Shown here piece by piece: positions 26,585 to 33,883 of a stretch of 64,000 nt of DNA; positions within the stretch are counted from its first letter, which is position 1; each line of letters starts with the position of its first letter. Below the pieces are notes generated by a model, which worked only from the letters and a program-made list of their open reading frames with translations, ran no database searches and was not told where the DNA came from. The position numbers and the translations under genes were made by a program. The DNA comes from Acetobacter sp. 46_36. Its GTDB lineage: Bacteria > Pseudomonadota > Alphaproteobacteria > RF32 > CAG-239. The stretch spans positions 473,599-537,598 of the forward strand of contig MNTT01000016.1 in NCBI GenBank assembly GCA_001917135.1, in the 5' to 3' direction.

Positions 26585-27367
26585 TCAATATGGTCTCATT
26601 ATTCTTCTTTGGTTTTCTATATTTTGTTTCAATATATTAACCTGATTATTCACAAACCATTCCCAGGCTCCAGTTTTTGCATTTGCAACAAAATCTCCTA
26701 TAGATACCTGTATTACATATCTTATCGAGGCATTTTTCATGGGTAACAGGCAAAAAATACTATTTTTTATATCTGCTAGATTCTCTAAATGGCTCAATCC
26801 TTTAAAATCAAAAACAACTGGAACAGTGCTATTAAGCCAATTTTTGGGAAATATATCTTCAGGATAATATACTTCTATAATATTTCCCACTTGTCTGTTA
26901 TTTTGACTGGGAATTATTATTGGAAATATAACCCTAGCTATGCTGGTATTATCAATAATCTTACTAAACTTCTTAAAATCATTTTTAAGTCTTGTGCCAT
27001 CAACAACCCAATTCATATTTTTGTAAAATTCCTCTCTGGATTGTTGCTCTTCTGGTTTTATTGCTGAATGTTGAAATTCTAGTACGAATCCATTTTCTGT
27101 ACATACATCGGCAATATGTTTTTCACCTGTCACCTGGTCATATTTGATAATTTCCTGCCACTTTTCAGGAAAATAACTTTTCCACATCAGGTGCCATTCC
27201 GTTTCCTTATCATGCCATGAATCACAAACTTTACAGGATTTATGAGCCCAGTGTGCAATTTTTTGCTCTCCACATTTTGCAATCACTTCTGATTTACAAT
27301 AAGGGCATATTCCTTTTGCTCCTTTTGTTGCTTTACAGCGGATTCCATTTATTTCAGCTATTAACAT
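26585..27367 (-). CDS. CoiA-like protein with zinc ribbon and nuclease-like domain
   Basis: A 260-residue protein resembling competence protein CoiA. Order: a short N-terminal strand domain (MLIAEINGIRCKA), a CPYC zinc-ribbon half with IAHWAHKSCKVC, then a PD-(D/E)XK nuclease core: TEWHLMWKSYFP, KHIADVCTENGFVLEFQHSA with the D...E-x-Q residues, followed by SREEFY and WVVDGT. CoiA-like proteins aid DNA uptake or processing in Firmicutes, but in mobile islands they often stand alone and may act in defence. The C-terminal 100 residues are not assigned. A palindrome TATAC-TTAG-GTATA at about 27388-27402 upstream of the ATG is a possible operator. Confidence 0.75.
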   Translation of the reverse strand: MLIAEINGIRCKATKGAKGICPYCKSEVIAKCGEQKIAHWAHKSCKVCDSWHDKETEWHLMWKSYFPEKWQEIIKYDQVTGEKHIADVCTENGFVLEFQHSAIKPEEQQSREEFYKNMNWVVDGTRLKNDFKKFSKIIDNTSIARVIFPIIIPSQNNRQVGNIIEVYYPEDIFPKNWLNSTVPVVFDFKGLSHLENLADIKNSIFCLLPMKNASIRYVIQVSIGDFVANAKTGAWEWFVNNQVNILKQNIENQRRIMRPY

Positions 27368-27420
27368 ATTATTCTCCTTATATAATCTATACTTAGGTAT
27401 ATATTAAGGATATATCAAGA

Positions 27421-27804
27421 CTAATAATGGCTTGTTTTGAGCAAATATTTCAAAATTTCTTTAACTGTTTCAGATGGTATGTAACGGTTCGTATCCTTAT
27501 GGCTGAATCTGTGAACAAAAACCTTGCCACGATAAATGTATGCAATATTTGTAGAACTGTCACCATATGATATTCGGTAATGAATTAATGGAAAATCTTT
27601 GTAAACAAAGCCATTGTTCCAGAGTTTCATTAGATTGCCAAGAGTTATTTTATCAATAGCATAGCCATAATAAGGACACCCGAAGGAATTAATAACAAAT
27701 CCTGTCAGCACAAAATCGGCACAAGGTTTATCTTTCAATTTATCCCGATTGTTATAAATCCATTCACAGTGGTTTAAAAACCATACTTTATTAATTGTTC
27801 TCAT
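27421..27804 (-). CDS. Hypothetical protein
   Basis: A 127-residue soluble protein, not recognised. It starts MRTINKVWFLNHCEWIYNNRD and has aromatic-rich beta segments (GCPYYGYAIDKITLGNL, AYIYRGKVFVHRFSHKD). It begins immediately after the tyrosine recombinase stop (27806), so it is likely the last gene of the DUF3768-DUF1737-recombinase run. No function can be given. Confidence 0.6.
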   Translation of the reverse strand: MRTINKVWFLNHCEWIYNNRDKLKDKPCADFVLTGFVINSFGCPYYGYAIDKITLGNLMKLWNNGFVYKDFPLIHYRISYGDSSTNIAYIYRGKVFVHRFSHKDTNRYIPSETVKEILKYLLKTSHY

Positions 27805-27805
27805 C

Positions 27806-28390
27806 TTAAATCTTCACATTTTCCACGGCATTAGCGAGCATCTGCTCGTTGGCGTTAAAGTAGTGTTGCGTAGTGCTGATGTTCTTATGATTAGCCAGTT
27901 TTTGCACAATACAGATATTAACACCGGCATTGACAAGTTTGGATACAAAAATATGTCGTCCCAAATGGCTCGCCCCGTGAATACTGAATTTGCGATAAAT
28001 GGAGGCAAAAAGCCGGCTGATGCTTGAACGGGCAAACGGCTTGTTCTGTTTTTGTGAAGTAAAAATGTAAGTTTCCGGTGTTAATCTCGCGCCCCACTTC
28101 CTTTGCAAATACTTCAAATATTCGCCAAACTCTTTCTTCATCTGCCCGTTGAGGTAATACGAACATTTGTTCTTGCCCTTATTCTTGTCATAGTCTAAGC
28201 AAATCACATCTTTAACATTGAGGTTTTCCGTGTAAATGTCCTTAACCTGCAAATAGCAAAAGTTAATAGAACGCATGCCGTTATGCGAGCATAAAAACAT
28301 CATGCGGATTTGTTCAGCGTGTTTCATTCCGCTGATATAAATCAGAATGTCCTTGATTTTCTTGTCGTCCACAAACACCTCATTAACCAT
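27806..28390 (-). CDS. Tyrosine recombinase, catalytic domain only
   Basis: A 194-residue protein holding just the catalytic domain of tyrosine recombinases. Residues seen: the first arginine in SHNGMRSIN, the H-x-x-R box HLGRH, and ANHKNISTTQHYF with the second His and the nucleophilic Tyr. The N-terminal arm-binding and core-binding (SAM-like) domains are absent, as in small XerC/D-like or invertase-like forms. Its start overlaps the end of the DUF1737 gene by 8 nt. It may resolve dimers or invert DNA inside the island; the large serine recombinase is the better candidate for integration. Confidence 0.82.
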   Translation of the reverse strand: MVNEVFVDDKKIKDILIYISGMKHAEQIRMMFLCSHNGMRSINFCYLQVKDIYTENLNVKDVICLDYDKNKGKNKCSYYLNGQMKKEFGEYLKYLQRKWGARLTPETYIFTSQKQNKPFARSSISRLFASIYRKFSIHGASHLGRHIFVSKLVNAGVNICIVQKLANHKNISTTQHYFNANEQMLANAVENVKI

Positions 28391-28553
28391 TTTTGCTCTC
28401 CTTAATCATCGCCTGATAAAATACTTTATAATGCTCACCTTGTGTCAAAATTCCGATACCACCTTGGCATTGCCAGCCGCGTTGGAGTTTCTTATTAACT
28501 GCGCTAATCAACCCATCAACACTTTCATCACAAAGAATATCATACTTAAACAT
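28383..28553 (-). CDS. DUF1737 small protein
   Basis: A 56-residue protein: MFKYDILCDESVDGLISAVN, then KLQRGWQCQGGIGI and HYKVFYQAMIK. This is the DUF1737 pattern (a beta-alpha-beta fold with GWQ-x-QGG and YQAM). GGAGG lies 7 nt upstream of the ATG. The ATG overlaps the stop of the DUF3768 gene by one base (TGATG), and its own end overlaps the recombinase start by 8 nt, so three genes are coupled in series. Function unknown. Confidence 0.8.
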   Translation of the reverse strand: MFKYDILCDESVDGLISAVNKKLQRGWQCQGGIGILTQGEHYKVFYQAMIKESKNG

Positions 28554-28885
28554 CAATATTCCTCCGCATACATCACGGTCATAACACGATTAGTTAAACG
28601 AGGGCTGGAAACATCGGGCGAGAGATACAAAAACTCTCGGTCGTAATAGTCGATTTTCCAAAATATCTTTTTCCCCTTAAAATCAAATGCCCCGAAATCG
28701 TGCTCGCCGTACGGGTCATTATCTTCATTAAAATTATTGAAATTGCGCACATGAGCAATGATTTCCGCAATATCTTCTTTGGTGTTGCAGCGAATACCAC
28801 TGGTCAGAACCAAAGTTCCTTTGGAAAGGTGGTGCCGAAAGTCGTCATTAAGCCTTGCAATTTCTTCTGATTTATTGTTATCCAT
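28553..28885 (-). CDS. DUF3768 protein
   Basis: A 110-residue protein of the DUF3768 family, common on alphaproteobacterial plasmids and islands. Characteristic blocks are RLNDDFRHH, GTLVLTSGIR, the central DPYGEHDFGAFDFKGKKIFWKIDYYD, and SPRLTNRVMTVMYAEEY at the end. The start was set at 28885 because GGAG sits 6 nt upstream; an ATG at 28897 precedes that site. Function is not established. It is the first gene of a leftward run behind the conserved promoter element at 28920-28949. Confidence 0.85.
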   Translation of the reverse strand: MDNNKSEEIARLNDDFRHHLSKGTLVLTSGIRCNTKEDIAEIIAHVRNFNNFNEDNDPYGEHDFGAFDFKGKKIFWKIDYYDREFLYLSPDVSSPRLTNRVMTVMYAEEY

Positions 28886-28919
28886 TTGAATCTCCATGAT
28901 TTTATCATCTCAATACAGA

Positions 28920-28949
28920 GGGACTATCGGACCAAAATGCTAAAGTCAA
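28920..28949 (-). promoter_or_regulatory. Conserved 30-bp promoter element, copy 1
   Basis: Minus strand TTGACTTTAG, 10 variable bases, CGATAGTCCC, 35 nt before the DUF3768 start. The same two 10-mers with the same spacing occur at 32422-32451 before another island gene. TTGACT is a good -35; 17 bp further TAGTCC is a poor -10, suggesting a regulated or alternative-sigma promoter. Confidence 0.6.
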
Positions 28950-29019
28950 GGCCTTTTTTTAACATTTTTACGGTTTAACTGTTTGATTCTTCCGGATTTA
29001 TTTTAAATTCAGCGGGTTA

Positions 29020-29143
29020 GATTCATAAAAAAATATTGCCCCAAAGCAATTTCTCTTAAATCTGCTGATAAATACCAATGTAGTCCTGAAACTACAAGTT
29101 TCTAATAAATTTCATTTGGAGGTGCGCGAAAGTGCGCCTTTTT
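29020..29143 (+). ncRNA. Candidate small RNA ending in a terminator
   Basis: No plus-strand gene lies within 1 kb upstream, yet there is a good hairpin GGTGCGC-GAAA-GTGCGCC plus TTTTT (29121-29143), preceded by a second hairpin TGTAGT-CCTGAA-ACTACA (29079-29096). Such an orphan terminator next to an iteron block would fit a replication-control RNA. The 5' end is a guess and no convincing promoter was assigned. Confidence 0.3.
29121..29143 (+). terminator. GNRA-capped hairpin with T run
   Basis: GGTGCGC (29121-29127), GAAA loop, GTGCGCC (29132-29138), with two G-U pairs in RNA, then five T. The stretch 28950-29410 contains no gene; it also holds an AT-rich block at about 29280-29360. Confidence 0.7.
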
Positions 29144-29410
29144 AATTGCTTGAACTTCCTACCGAAAATCCACATTTCCCTTGCAAGCCCTCGCCAACAT
29201 CGCCCGTTTTCTTGATTTTTATTTAGGTTTCTTAAGTTAAATCAAAGCACCAATTTGAGGTAGGAAATCTGAGTTTCTTTCGGCACTTCTATTTTCTTAT
29301 TTAAGAAAAAAGTCTATTATAATAGTATTTTCTTTCTATTTTAATTCTATTATAGGGGCAAAAAAGAACTCTCAATCCCTTATTCTGCAAGGCTTTCAAG
29401 AAAATGCGGT

Positions 29411-29523
29411 GGAAAGAACCATTTCCGATACTGGAAATATTCATTTCCGCAAGTGGAAACCGTCATTTCCGGTTGGGGAAACAACCGTTTCCAAAGTCGC
29501 ATTTAGTGGAAATAATCATTTCC
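29411..29523. repeat. Iteron block: five 16-bp dyads
   Basis: Five copies of GGAAAY-N4-RTTTCC (one with G in place of Y) start at 29411, 29433, 29455, 29477 and 29508. Spacing is exactly 22, 22 and 22 bp, then 31 bp. Units 2, 4 and 5 are perfect palindromes. The block lies 80 bp before the winged-helix gene and just after an AT-rich stretch, the layout of an iteron-type replication origin or an autoregulated operator array. Two-helical-turn spacing places all sites on one DNA face. Confidence 0.8.
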
Positions 29524-29602
29524 GGCATCAATTTTGTTCAAATCAATTTCCGTAAAATTTCCCGATAAATAATTATGCAAATGAGATTTATAAGGAATAA
29601 AC

Positions 29603-30139
29603 ATGACTACAAAATTATCGCTGACCGCAAGATATTTGCTCACATACATCAGATTTAAGACCAATAACAACCGTCCGTTCTTTGCCGGTAATGACACCAT
29701 AGCCAAAGTCATCGGCTGCACGGAAGCTTCTACCAAAGTTATTATCAATACGCTCATCCGCGAAGGCTATATCATCAAAACCATAGATGATAAAAAGCGC
29801 CGGAACTTATCGCTTTCGGGCAAAGAGTTCCAACCATTGGACGGGGTGTATATGAACAATGTTGAGAAACATATCCTGAAACAAGATGCTCAAAACCAAG
29901 AGGACTGGGCGAAATATCTGCAAAAAGAAAATGAGGCCTATAAAGCACGAATTAAGACTTTAGAAGCGGAAATAACCAGCTTAAACCAACAAATCTTCGA
30001 GCTTCAAAACCAAGAAACAGTCAAGCCCGTCCTTCAAAAACCAACCCCACAACCTGAATACACCCCAAACATTCCACAAACCGATGACGAAAGCATAAGT
30101 CCGGTCATCACCAACATTATGAAAAGATTTAACCTATAA
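29603..30139 (+). CDS. Winged-helix protein, probable iteron-binding initiator or regulator
   Basis: A 178-residue protein. Residues 1-75 form a helix-turn-helix of the winged type used by plasmid initiators and phage replication organisers: LSLTARYLLTYIRFKT, FAGNDTIAKVIGCTEASTKVIINTLIREGYI, then a wing (KTIDDKKRRNLSLS). Residues about 95-140 form a coiled coil, and the tail is Pro/Gln-rich and ends VITNIMKRFNL. ATAAGGAATAA precedes the ATG. The iteron block directly upstream is its most likely binding site. It is the first of three rightward genes. A role in island replication in the excised state is inferred. Confidence 0.7.
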   Translation: MTTKLSLTARYLLTYIRFKTNNNRPFFAGNDTIAKVIGCTEASTKVIINTLIREGYIIKTIDDKKRRNLSLSGKEFQPLDGVYMNNVEKHILKQDAQNQEDWAKYLQKENEAYKARIKTLEAEITSLNQQIFELQNQETVKPVLQKPTPQPEYTPNIPQTDDESISPVITNIMKRFNL

Positions 30140-30152
30140 CAAGGAGCACAAG

Positions 30153-30608
30153 ATGAATACTGATATAACAAATAGTTCAATTCCCGAACAACAGCTTGAT
30201 TTGAAGCTTATGGATACAATCGCCGTTGCCAAAGGTGTGTTGCAAACCGTTAATAGCAACCTCGTAGATTTGCAGGCAAATGCTTGCTTTAAAAACATTA
30301 TCCAACAATTTTACGACCTGAAACTGGAGCTGGTAGGGTTGTTAAATTATCTGGAAGAAGAAGTCCTCCTTCCGACACAGCAGTTGTTGTTGCAAAATAT
30401 GGCCTCACCATATCGTTTTACCTTGATGGAGCTTGCGAGCAGATTTGATATTTCAAGCTATCGTGAGCAATTAGAGCAAATCGAGCAGATTTGTAACGGT
30501 CCCGAAGTGCAACTCCAAAAGCTTTGGCAACTCAGCCATAAAGCGACCAGAGAAACACGGATTATGCTGACTATCGCGGATTTACGAATGTCTGAACTAA
30601 ACCCGTAA
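30153..30608 (+). CDS. Helical protein of unknown function
   Basis: A 151-residue, nearly all-helical acidic protein, not recognised. Leu-rich heptads such as FYDLKLELVGLLNYLEEEVLL and YREQLEQIEQI suggest a helical bundle or dimer. It begins 13 nt after the winged-helix gene with AAGGAG upstream and so is co-transcribed with it. It may be a partner of that protein. Confidence 0.65.
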   Translation: MNTDITNSSIPEQQLDLKLMDTIAVAKGVLQTVNSNLVDLQANACFKNIIQQFYDLKLELVGLLNYLEEEVLLPTQQLLLQNMASPYRFTLMELASRFDISSYREQLEQIEQICNGPEVQLQKLWQLSHKATRETRIMLTIADLRMSELNP

Positions 30609-30683
30609 TTCCTACTTTGATTTTTGAAAAATCGGCAAATTAGAGTTTTGCCACAACAATATTTTGATAAAAAAGGAGAAAAA

Positions 30684-30989
30684 ATGAGAATTTTAATGGA
30701 AACAATAACCGGAAGACGGGGAATTAAGAATTTTAAGACTTTTAAGGATTTTGACCAGTTTATGTATGAAAATAGTCGTAAAATCAAGAAATATGCCATC
30801 ACCGACCAACAAAAAGAGGACATCAATGAATGGCTGCAGGATTTAATAAAGCAATCAGAACAGCTCTATAACTATATTGCCCATGTGTTCTTTAATCTTG
30901 TCAATAAGCACGATGACTATAATAACCTCTTGGCCGCTGCCGGTAAAATGATTGATGTCCAAACCGCCCTTAAATCGTGTATAAAGTAG
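30684..30989 (+). CDS. Small helical protein of unknown function
   Basis: A 101-residue protein, MRILMETITGRRGIKNFKTFKDFDQFM..., not recognised. AAGGAG lies 6 nt before the ATG at 30684; an in-frame ATG at 30624 lacks such a site. The basic N-terminal 40 residues and helical remainder could bind nucleic acid. It is the third gene of the rightward run and is convergent with the ATPase gene, with only 8 bp between the two stops. Confidence 0.62.
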   Translation: MRILMETITGRRGIKNFKTFKDFDQFMYENSRKIKKYAITDQQKEDINEWLQDLIKQSEQLYNYIAHVFFNLVNKHDDYNNLLAAAGKMIDVQTALKSCIK

Positions 30990-30997
30990 GAACTTGA

Positions 30998-32191
30998 TTA
31001 TTCTTTGAGCAACCAATCTAAAACATTAATCTGCTTAATACCATTATGGTCAACATTTGGCATAATATCCCTTGTAAGTAAATACTTGGGATAGTTATCT
31101 TTGATAGATTGGAGAGATTTCAGTTCTCTTTCTAAAGTATGTGAATCTGCAACAGAATGAGATACTTGATAATATTCCACAGTATCACGATTTGTAGCAA
31201 CAAAATCAACTTCCGAATTATTATTCTTTCCTACAAATACCTTATATCCTCGGCGTAAAAGTTCCAAATATACGACATTTTCTAATATATGACCATAATC
31301 AGTAGGTTTATTTCCAAGCAACATATATCTCAAACCAATATCTACCAGATAATATTTTTCGCCGGATTGCAGATATTGTTTGCCTTTAATATCATATTTA
31401 GATGCGGAATAAATGACAAAGCTTTCTTTCAGCGCATCTATAATATTATCAACTAAATGGTATGATGTCTTACGACCTTCTGTAGTCAGACAGTTACTGA
31501 TTTTCCTTAAAGAACATTCATTTCCGATATTATCTGCTAAAAATTTAATAATGTTTTCAACCTGTTGAACATCAGAAAATTTTCGTCTGGCAATAATGTC
31601 TTTTAATAGAACCGTATTGTATAAACCAGATAAATAATCATTGATATTGTCCTTATTGGTTAGTTCTAATGTGTAGGGAAATGAACTATTTAAAAGATAA
31701 TCGTTGAATAATCTTTCAATATTTTGATTTTCTGAAAAAGCGGAACAATATTCTTTAAAAGATAAAGGCAGCATTTTGATTTCCACATATCTTCCGGAAA
31801 GTAAAGTTGCTAATTCTCCCGATAGCATATGAGCATTAGAACCAGTGATGTAAACATCCATATTTTCTTTGATAAACAAGCTATCAACTGTTTTTTCAAA
31901 TTCAGGAACCAATTGAATTTCATCTAAAAATATATAATTTTTCTTATTTTTAACAGCATTTTGCATGATGTGCTTATAAAGGACTTCAAAATTTCTTAAA
32001 TGCAAATTATCCAAATCTTCCAGATTGATATTTTGGATTTGTGAGGCATCAATGCCTTTTTGTCTTAAATATTGTTGATACAAGAGAAACAATGTTGATT
32101 TACCACAACGCCTGATACCCGTAACAACTTTAATCAGTTTCTTATCCTTAAAGCTGATAAGTTTATCTAAATACTGTTTTCTTTCAATCAT
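30998..32191 (-). CDS. AAA_14 / DUF4143 family ATPase
   Basis: A 397-residue protein with an N-terminal P-loop ATPase: Walker A TGIRRCGKST (residues 24-33), Walker B NYIFLDEIQ, sensor TGSNAHML, then LPLSFKEYC typical of AAA_14. A winged-helix segment (about 230-260) and a C-terminal DUF4143 restriction-endonuclease-like domain follow, with HILENVVYLELLRRGYKVF and SEVDFVATNRDTVEYYQVS. Such stand-alone ATPases are common in gut bacteria and archaea and their role is unclear; some have been suggested to act in toxin or defence contexts. It has its own strong promoter at 32211-32239. Confidence 0.88.
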   Translation of the reverse strand: MIERKQYLDKLISFKDKKLIKVVTGIRRCGKSTLFLLYQQYLRQKGIDASQIQNINLEDLDNLHLRNFEVLYKHIMQNAVKNKKNYIFLDEIQLVPEFEKTVDSLFIKENMDVYITGSNAHMLSGELATLLSGRYVEIKMLPLSFKEYCSAFSENQNIERLFNDYLLNSSFPYTLELTNKDNINDYLSGLYNTVLLKDIIARRKFSDVQQVENIIKFLADNIGNECSLRKISNCLTTEGRKTSYHLVDNIIDALKESFVIYSASKYDIKGKQYLQSGEKYYLVDIGLRYMLLGNKPTDYGHILENVVYLELLRRGYKVFVGKNNNSEVDFVATNRDTVEYYQVSHSVADSHTLERELKSLQSIKDNYPKYLLTRDIMPNVDHNGIKQINVLDWLLKE

Positions 32192-32210
32192 AGCAACCTC
32201 TCTTTATAAG

Positions 32211-32239
32211 AATATAAACTCTCAAATAGCAAAAGTCAA
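32211..32239 (-). promoter_or_regulatory. Promoter of the AAA_14 ATPase gene
   Basis: Minus strand TTGACT (32234-32239), 17-bp spacer, TATATT (32211-32216), close to the sigma-70 consensus and 20 nt before the ATG. Confidence 0.8.
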
Positions 32240-32421
32240 GATAAAATGAGAAATTAAAATCTCAAAATACTATATTACAATGATGCCAATAGATAAAACT
32301 CTCAAAAAGTCAATAGTTTTTCCTTTATAAAAGAAAAACTTTCGGATTAGTGATGTTTTTTGTTGGTTGGAACGATAATTCATAAGGTAGTCAAAGATTC
32401 ATACTTTTGTCGGATTGTGAC

Positions 32422-32451
32422 TTGACTTTAGTCTGCCGGTTCGATAGTCCC
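32422..32451 (+). promoter_or_regulatory. Conserved 30-bp promoter element, copy 2
   Basis: TTGACTTTAG, 10 variable bases, CGATAGTCCC, 30 nt before the 68-residue gene. It matches copy 1 at 28920-28949 (opposite strand) at all 20 fixed positions. Confidence 0.6.
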
Positions 32452-32481
32452 AAAGTATAACCCTAATCAAAGGAGCGAAAA

Positions 32482-32688
32482 ATGTGCAAAAAAGAGACAG
32501 AAGCAAAAGATGAATTAGTGGAAATATTTAAGAATATGACCGAAAAAGATTGGAAAAATCTTATTGAAGAGTTAGAAAATGTTGTAAATTCAGAAAAAAG
32601 AACCTCATCGCCTAAAAAGCAAAAAACTACTAAATCGGCATCAAATACGACAAATAACAGCAATATTAAAGGAATACTCAATAGCTAG
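32482..32688 (+). CDS. Small lysine-rich protein
   Basis: A 68-residue protein, MCKKETEAKDELVEIFKNMTEKDW..., helical in the first half and disordered, Lys/Ser/Thr/Asn-rich in the second. AAAGGAG lies 7 nt upstream of the ATG, and the conserved 30-bp promoter element lies just before. It overlaps the stop of the convergent GAF gene by 4 nt. The function is unknown; a regulator or anti-restriction-like small protein is possible but only from context. Confidence 0.6.
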   Translation: MCKKETEAKDELVEIFKNMTEKDWKNLIEELENVVNSEKRTSSPKKQKTTKSASNTTNNSNIKGILNS

Positions 32689-33494
32689 TTCTTTATTACT
32701 ACATTTCGGCTTAACTCTTGGGCTTTAATATCTAATATATTTAAAAACGGATATATTTTTTTCGCAAGTGTTAATAAAACTTCTTTTGCGGATTGTTGAG
32801 AAAACCTATTCTTTTCGGTACTTTCCAGTACTATAACTCCTAAACATTTATCTTCTTTGTGTATTCTTACAACAACGTAACATACACTATGCATGCTCAT
32901 ATTTTTAACTTCAGAGTGAGTATAATTGTATTTATGACGTGTATAATCAACATATTCCGTTAAATTATTTATTGGATTTGGAAATTTTTCACCAGATTCA
33001 TAAAAGAAACCATCCTTGTATCCTTCAGCAATACACCCTTTATTAAAAGGATATATTTTACTGTTATTAATTTTATTATATTGGGGATTGAGTGAAAATC
33101 TATCTAACGCAAAAAAACTTTCATTCAGTAGAGCATAAACGGTTATTCTATCATTTTTATTGCTTTTAGAATAAAATTGTAGTTTCTTTGCAGCTTCCAT
33201 TACCTTATTTCTTATTTTTGCAGTTGCATCATCAGATGTTTTTATGACTATATTCTTATAGCAATCTCTTTCAGCCATAACTTCTATTATGTTTTGCTCT
33301 TCCTTAACCTGTATTATTTTAATTATAGCCCAGATAAGTATAATTGTATATGCTCCAACAATTATTAAAAATTGAAAGTTTATAAATTTTCCAGGATTTA
33401 ATCCATACTGTCCAAGAATCAGAGCTGCAATAAAAGACAGAACATCAAAAAATATTCCTATATAATTTAAATTACGCCGTAGTCCTTTAATCAT
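32685..33494 (-). CDS. Two-helix membrane protein with GAF-like sensor domain
   Basis: A 269-residue protein with two membrane segments (about residues 12-30 and 40-62), a short helical linker and a GAF-like domain (about 95-255: ITVYALLNESFFALDRF, GCIAEGYKDGFFYES, VCYVVVRIHKEDKCLGVIVLEST). GAF domains bind small ligands, including nucleotides. Its start overlaps the stop of the 94-residue gene (TAATGA), and both follow the type III Res gene in the same direction. Membrane plus ligand-sensor architecture next to restriction genes recalls effector modules of abortive infection; that link is inference. Confidence 0.65.
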   Translation of the reverse strand: MIKGLRRNLNYIGIFFDVLSFIAALILGQYGLNPGKFINFQFLIIVGAYTIILIWAIIKIIQVKEEQNIIEVMAERDCYKNIVIKTSDDATAKIRNKVMEAAKKLQFYSKSNKNDRITVYALLNESFFALDRFSLNPQYNKINNSKIYPFNKGCIAEGYKDGFFYESGEKFPNPINNLTEYVDYTRHKYNYTHSEVKNMSMHSVCYVVVRIHKEDKCLGVIVLESTEKNRFSQQSAKEVLLTLAKKIYPFLNILDIKAQELSRNVVIKN

Positions 33495-33778
33495 TATTTT
33501 GTAGTCCTGCTGTCACTTTCTGCAATTTTTGATATAATATCCTTATTTCCTAAAAGAGATATTTTTAATTCACCTTCATCATTGTTTTCTAATATAGATG
33601 TTAAGGTTTGCAATTCACTTTCAGAGAGCGATAACTTAAATTTTTCTTCTATGTTCTCTATTATTTTTAATATTACCAATGATTTTCCTCTATCTAAATT
33701 AGCTAAAAAATCATCAATATTGATATTTTTACCTTCTTTATCTTTATAAAACCAGGTCATACATCTTTGTATGCTCAT
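33494..33778 (-). CDS. Small protein coupled to the membrane GAF gene
   Basis: A 94-residue protein, not recognised, beginning MSIQRCMTWFYKDKEGKNINIDDFL. It is helical, with LSLSESELQTLTSILENND in the middle. It overlaps the GAF gene by one base and starts about 105 nt after the Res gene. Constant pairing with a membrane sensor would suggest a regulator or effector partner. The gap 33779-33883 contains an AT-rich stretch with a possible promoter. Confidence 0.6.
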   Translation of the reverse strand: MSIQRCMTWFYKDKEGKNINIDDFLANLDRGKSLVILKIIENIEEKFKLSLSESELQTLTSILENNDEGELKISLLGNKDIISKIAESDSRTTK

Positions 33779-33883
33779 TCAATTTCTCCGCATATAAAAA
33801 TCTTAAATAAATTAACAAGCTATACTTAATTTAGTTAAAAAGAAAAACTAAATCAAGTTTTGCAAGCTATATTTTCATATCTA

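Noticed and set aside
29411..29523. CRISPR array
   Set aside because: The units are palindromic 16-mers with 22-bp period, leaving no room for unique spacers, and no cas genes are in the window.
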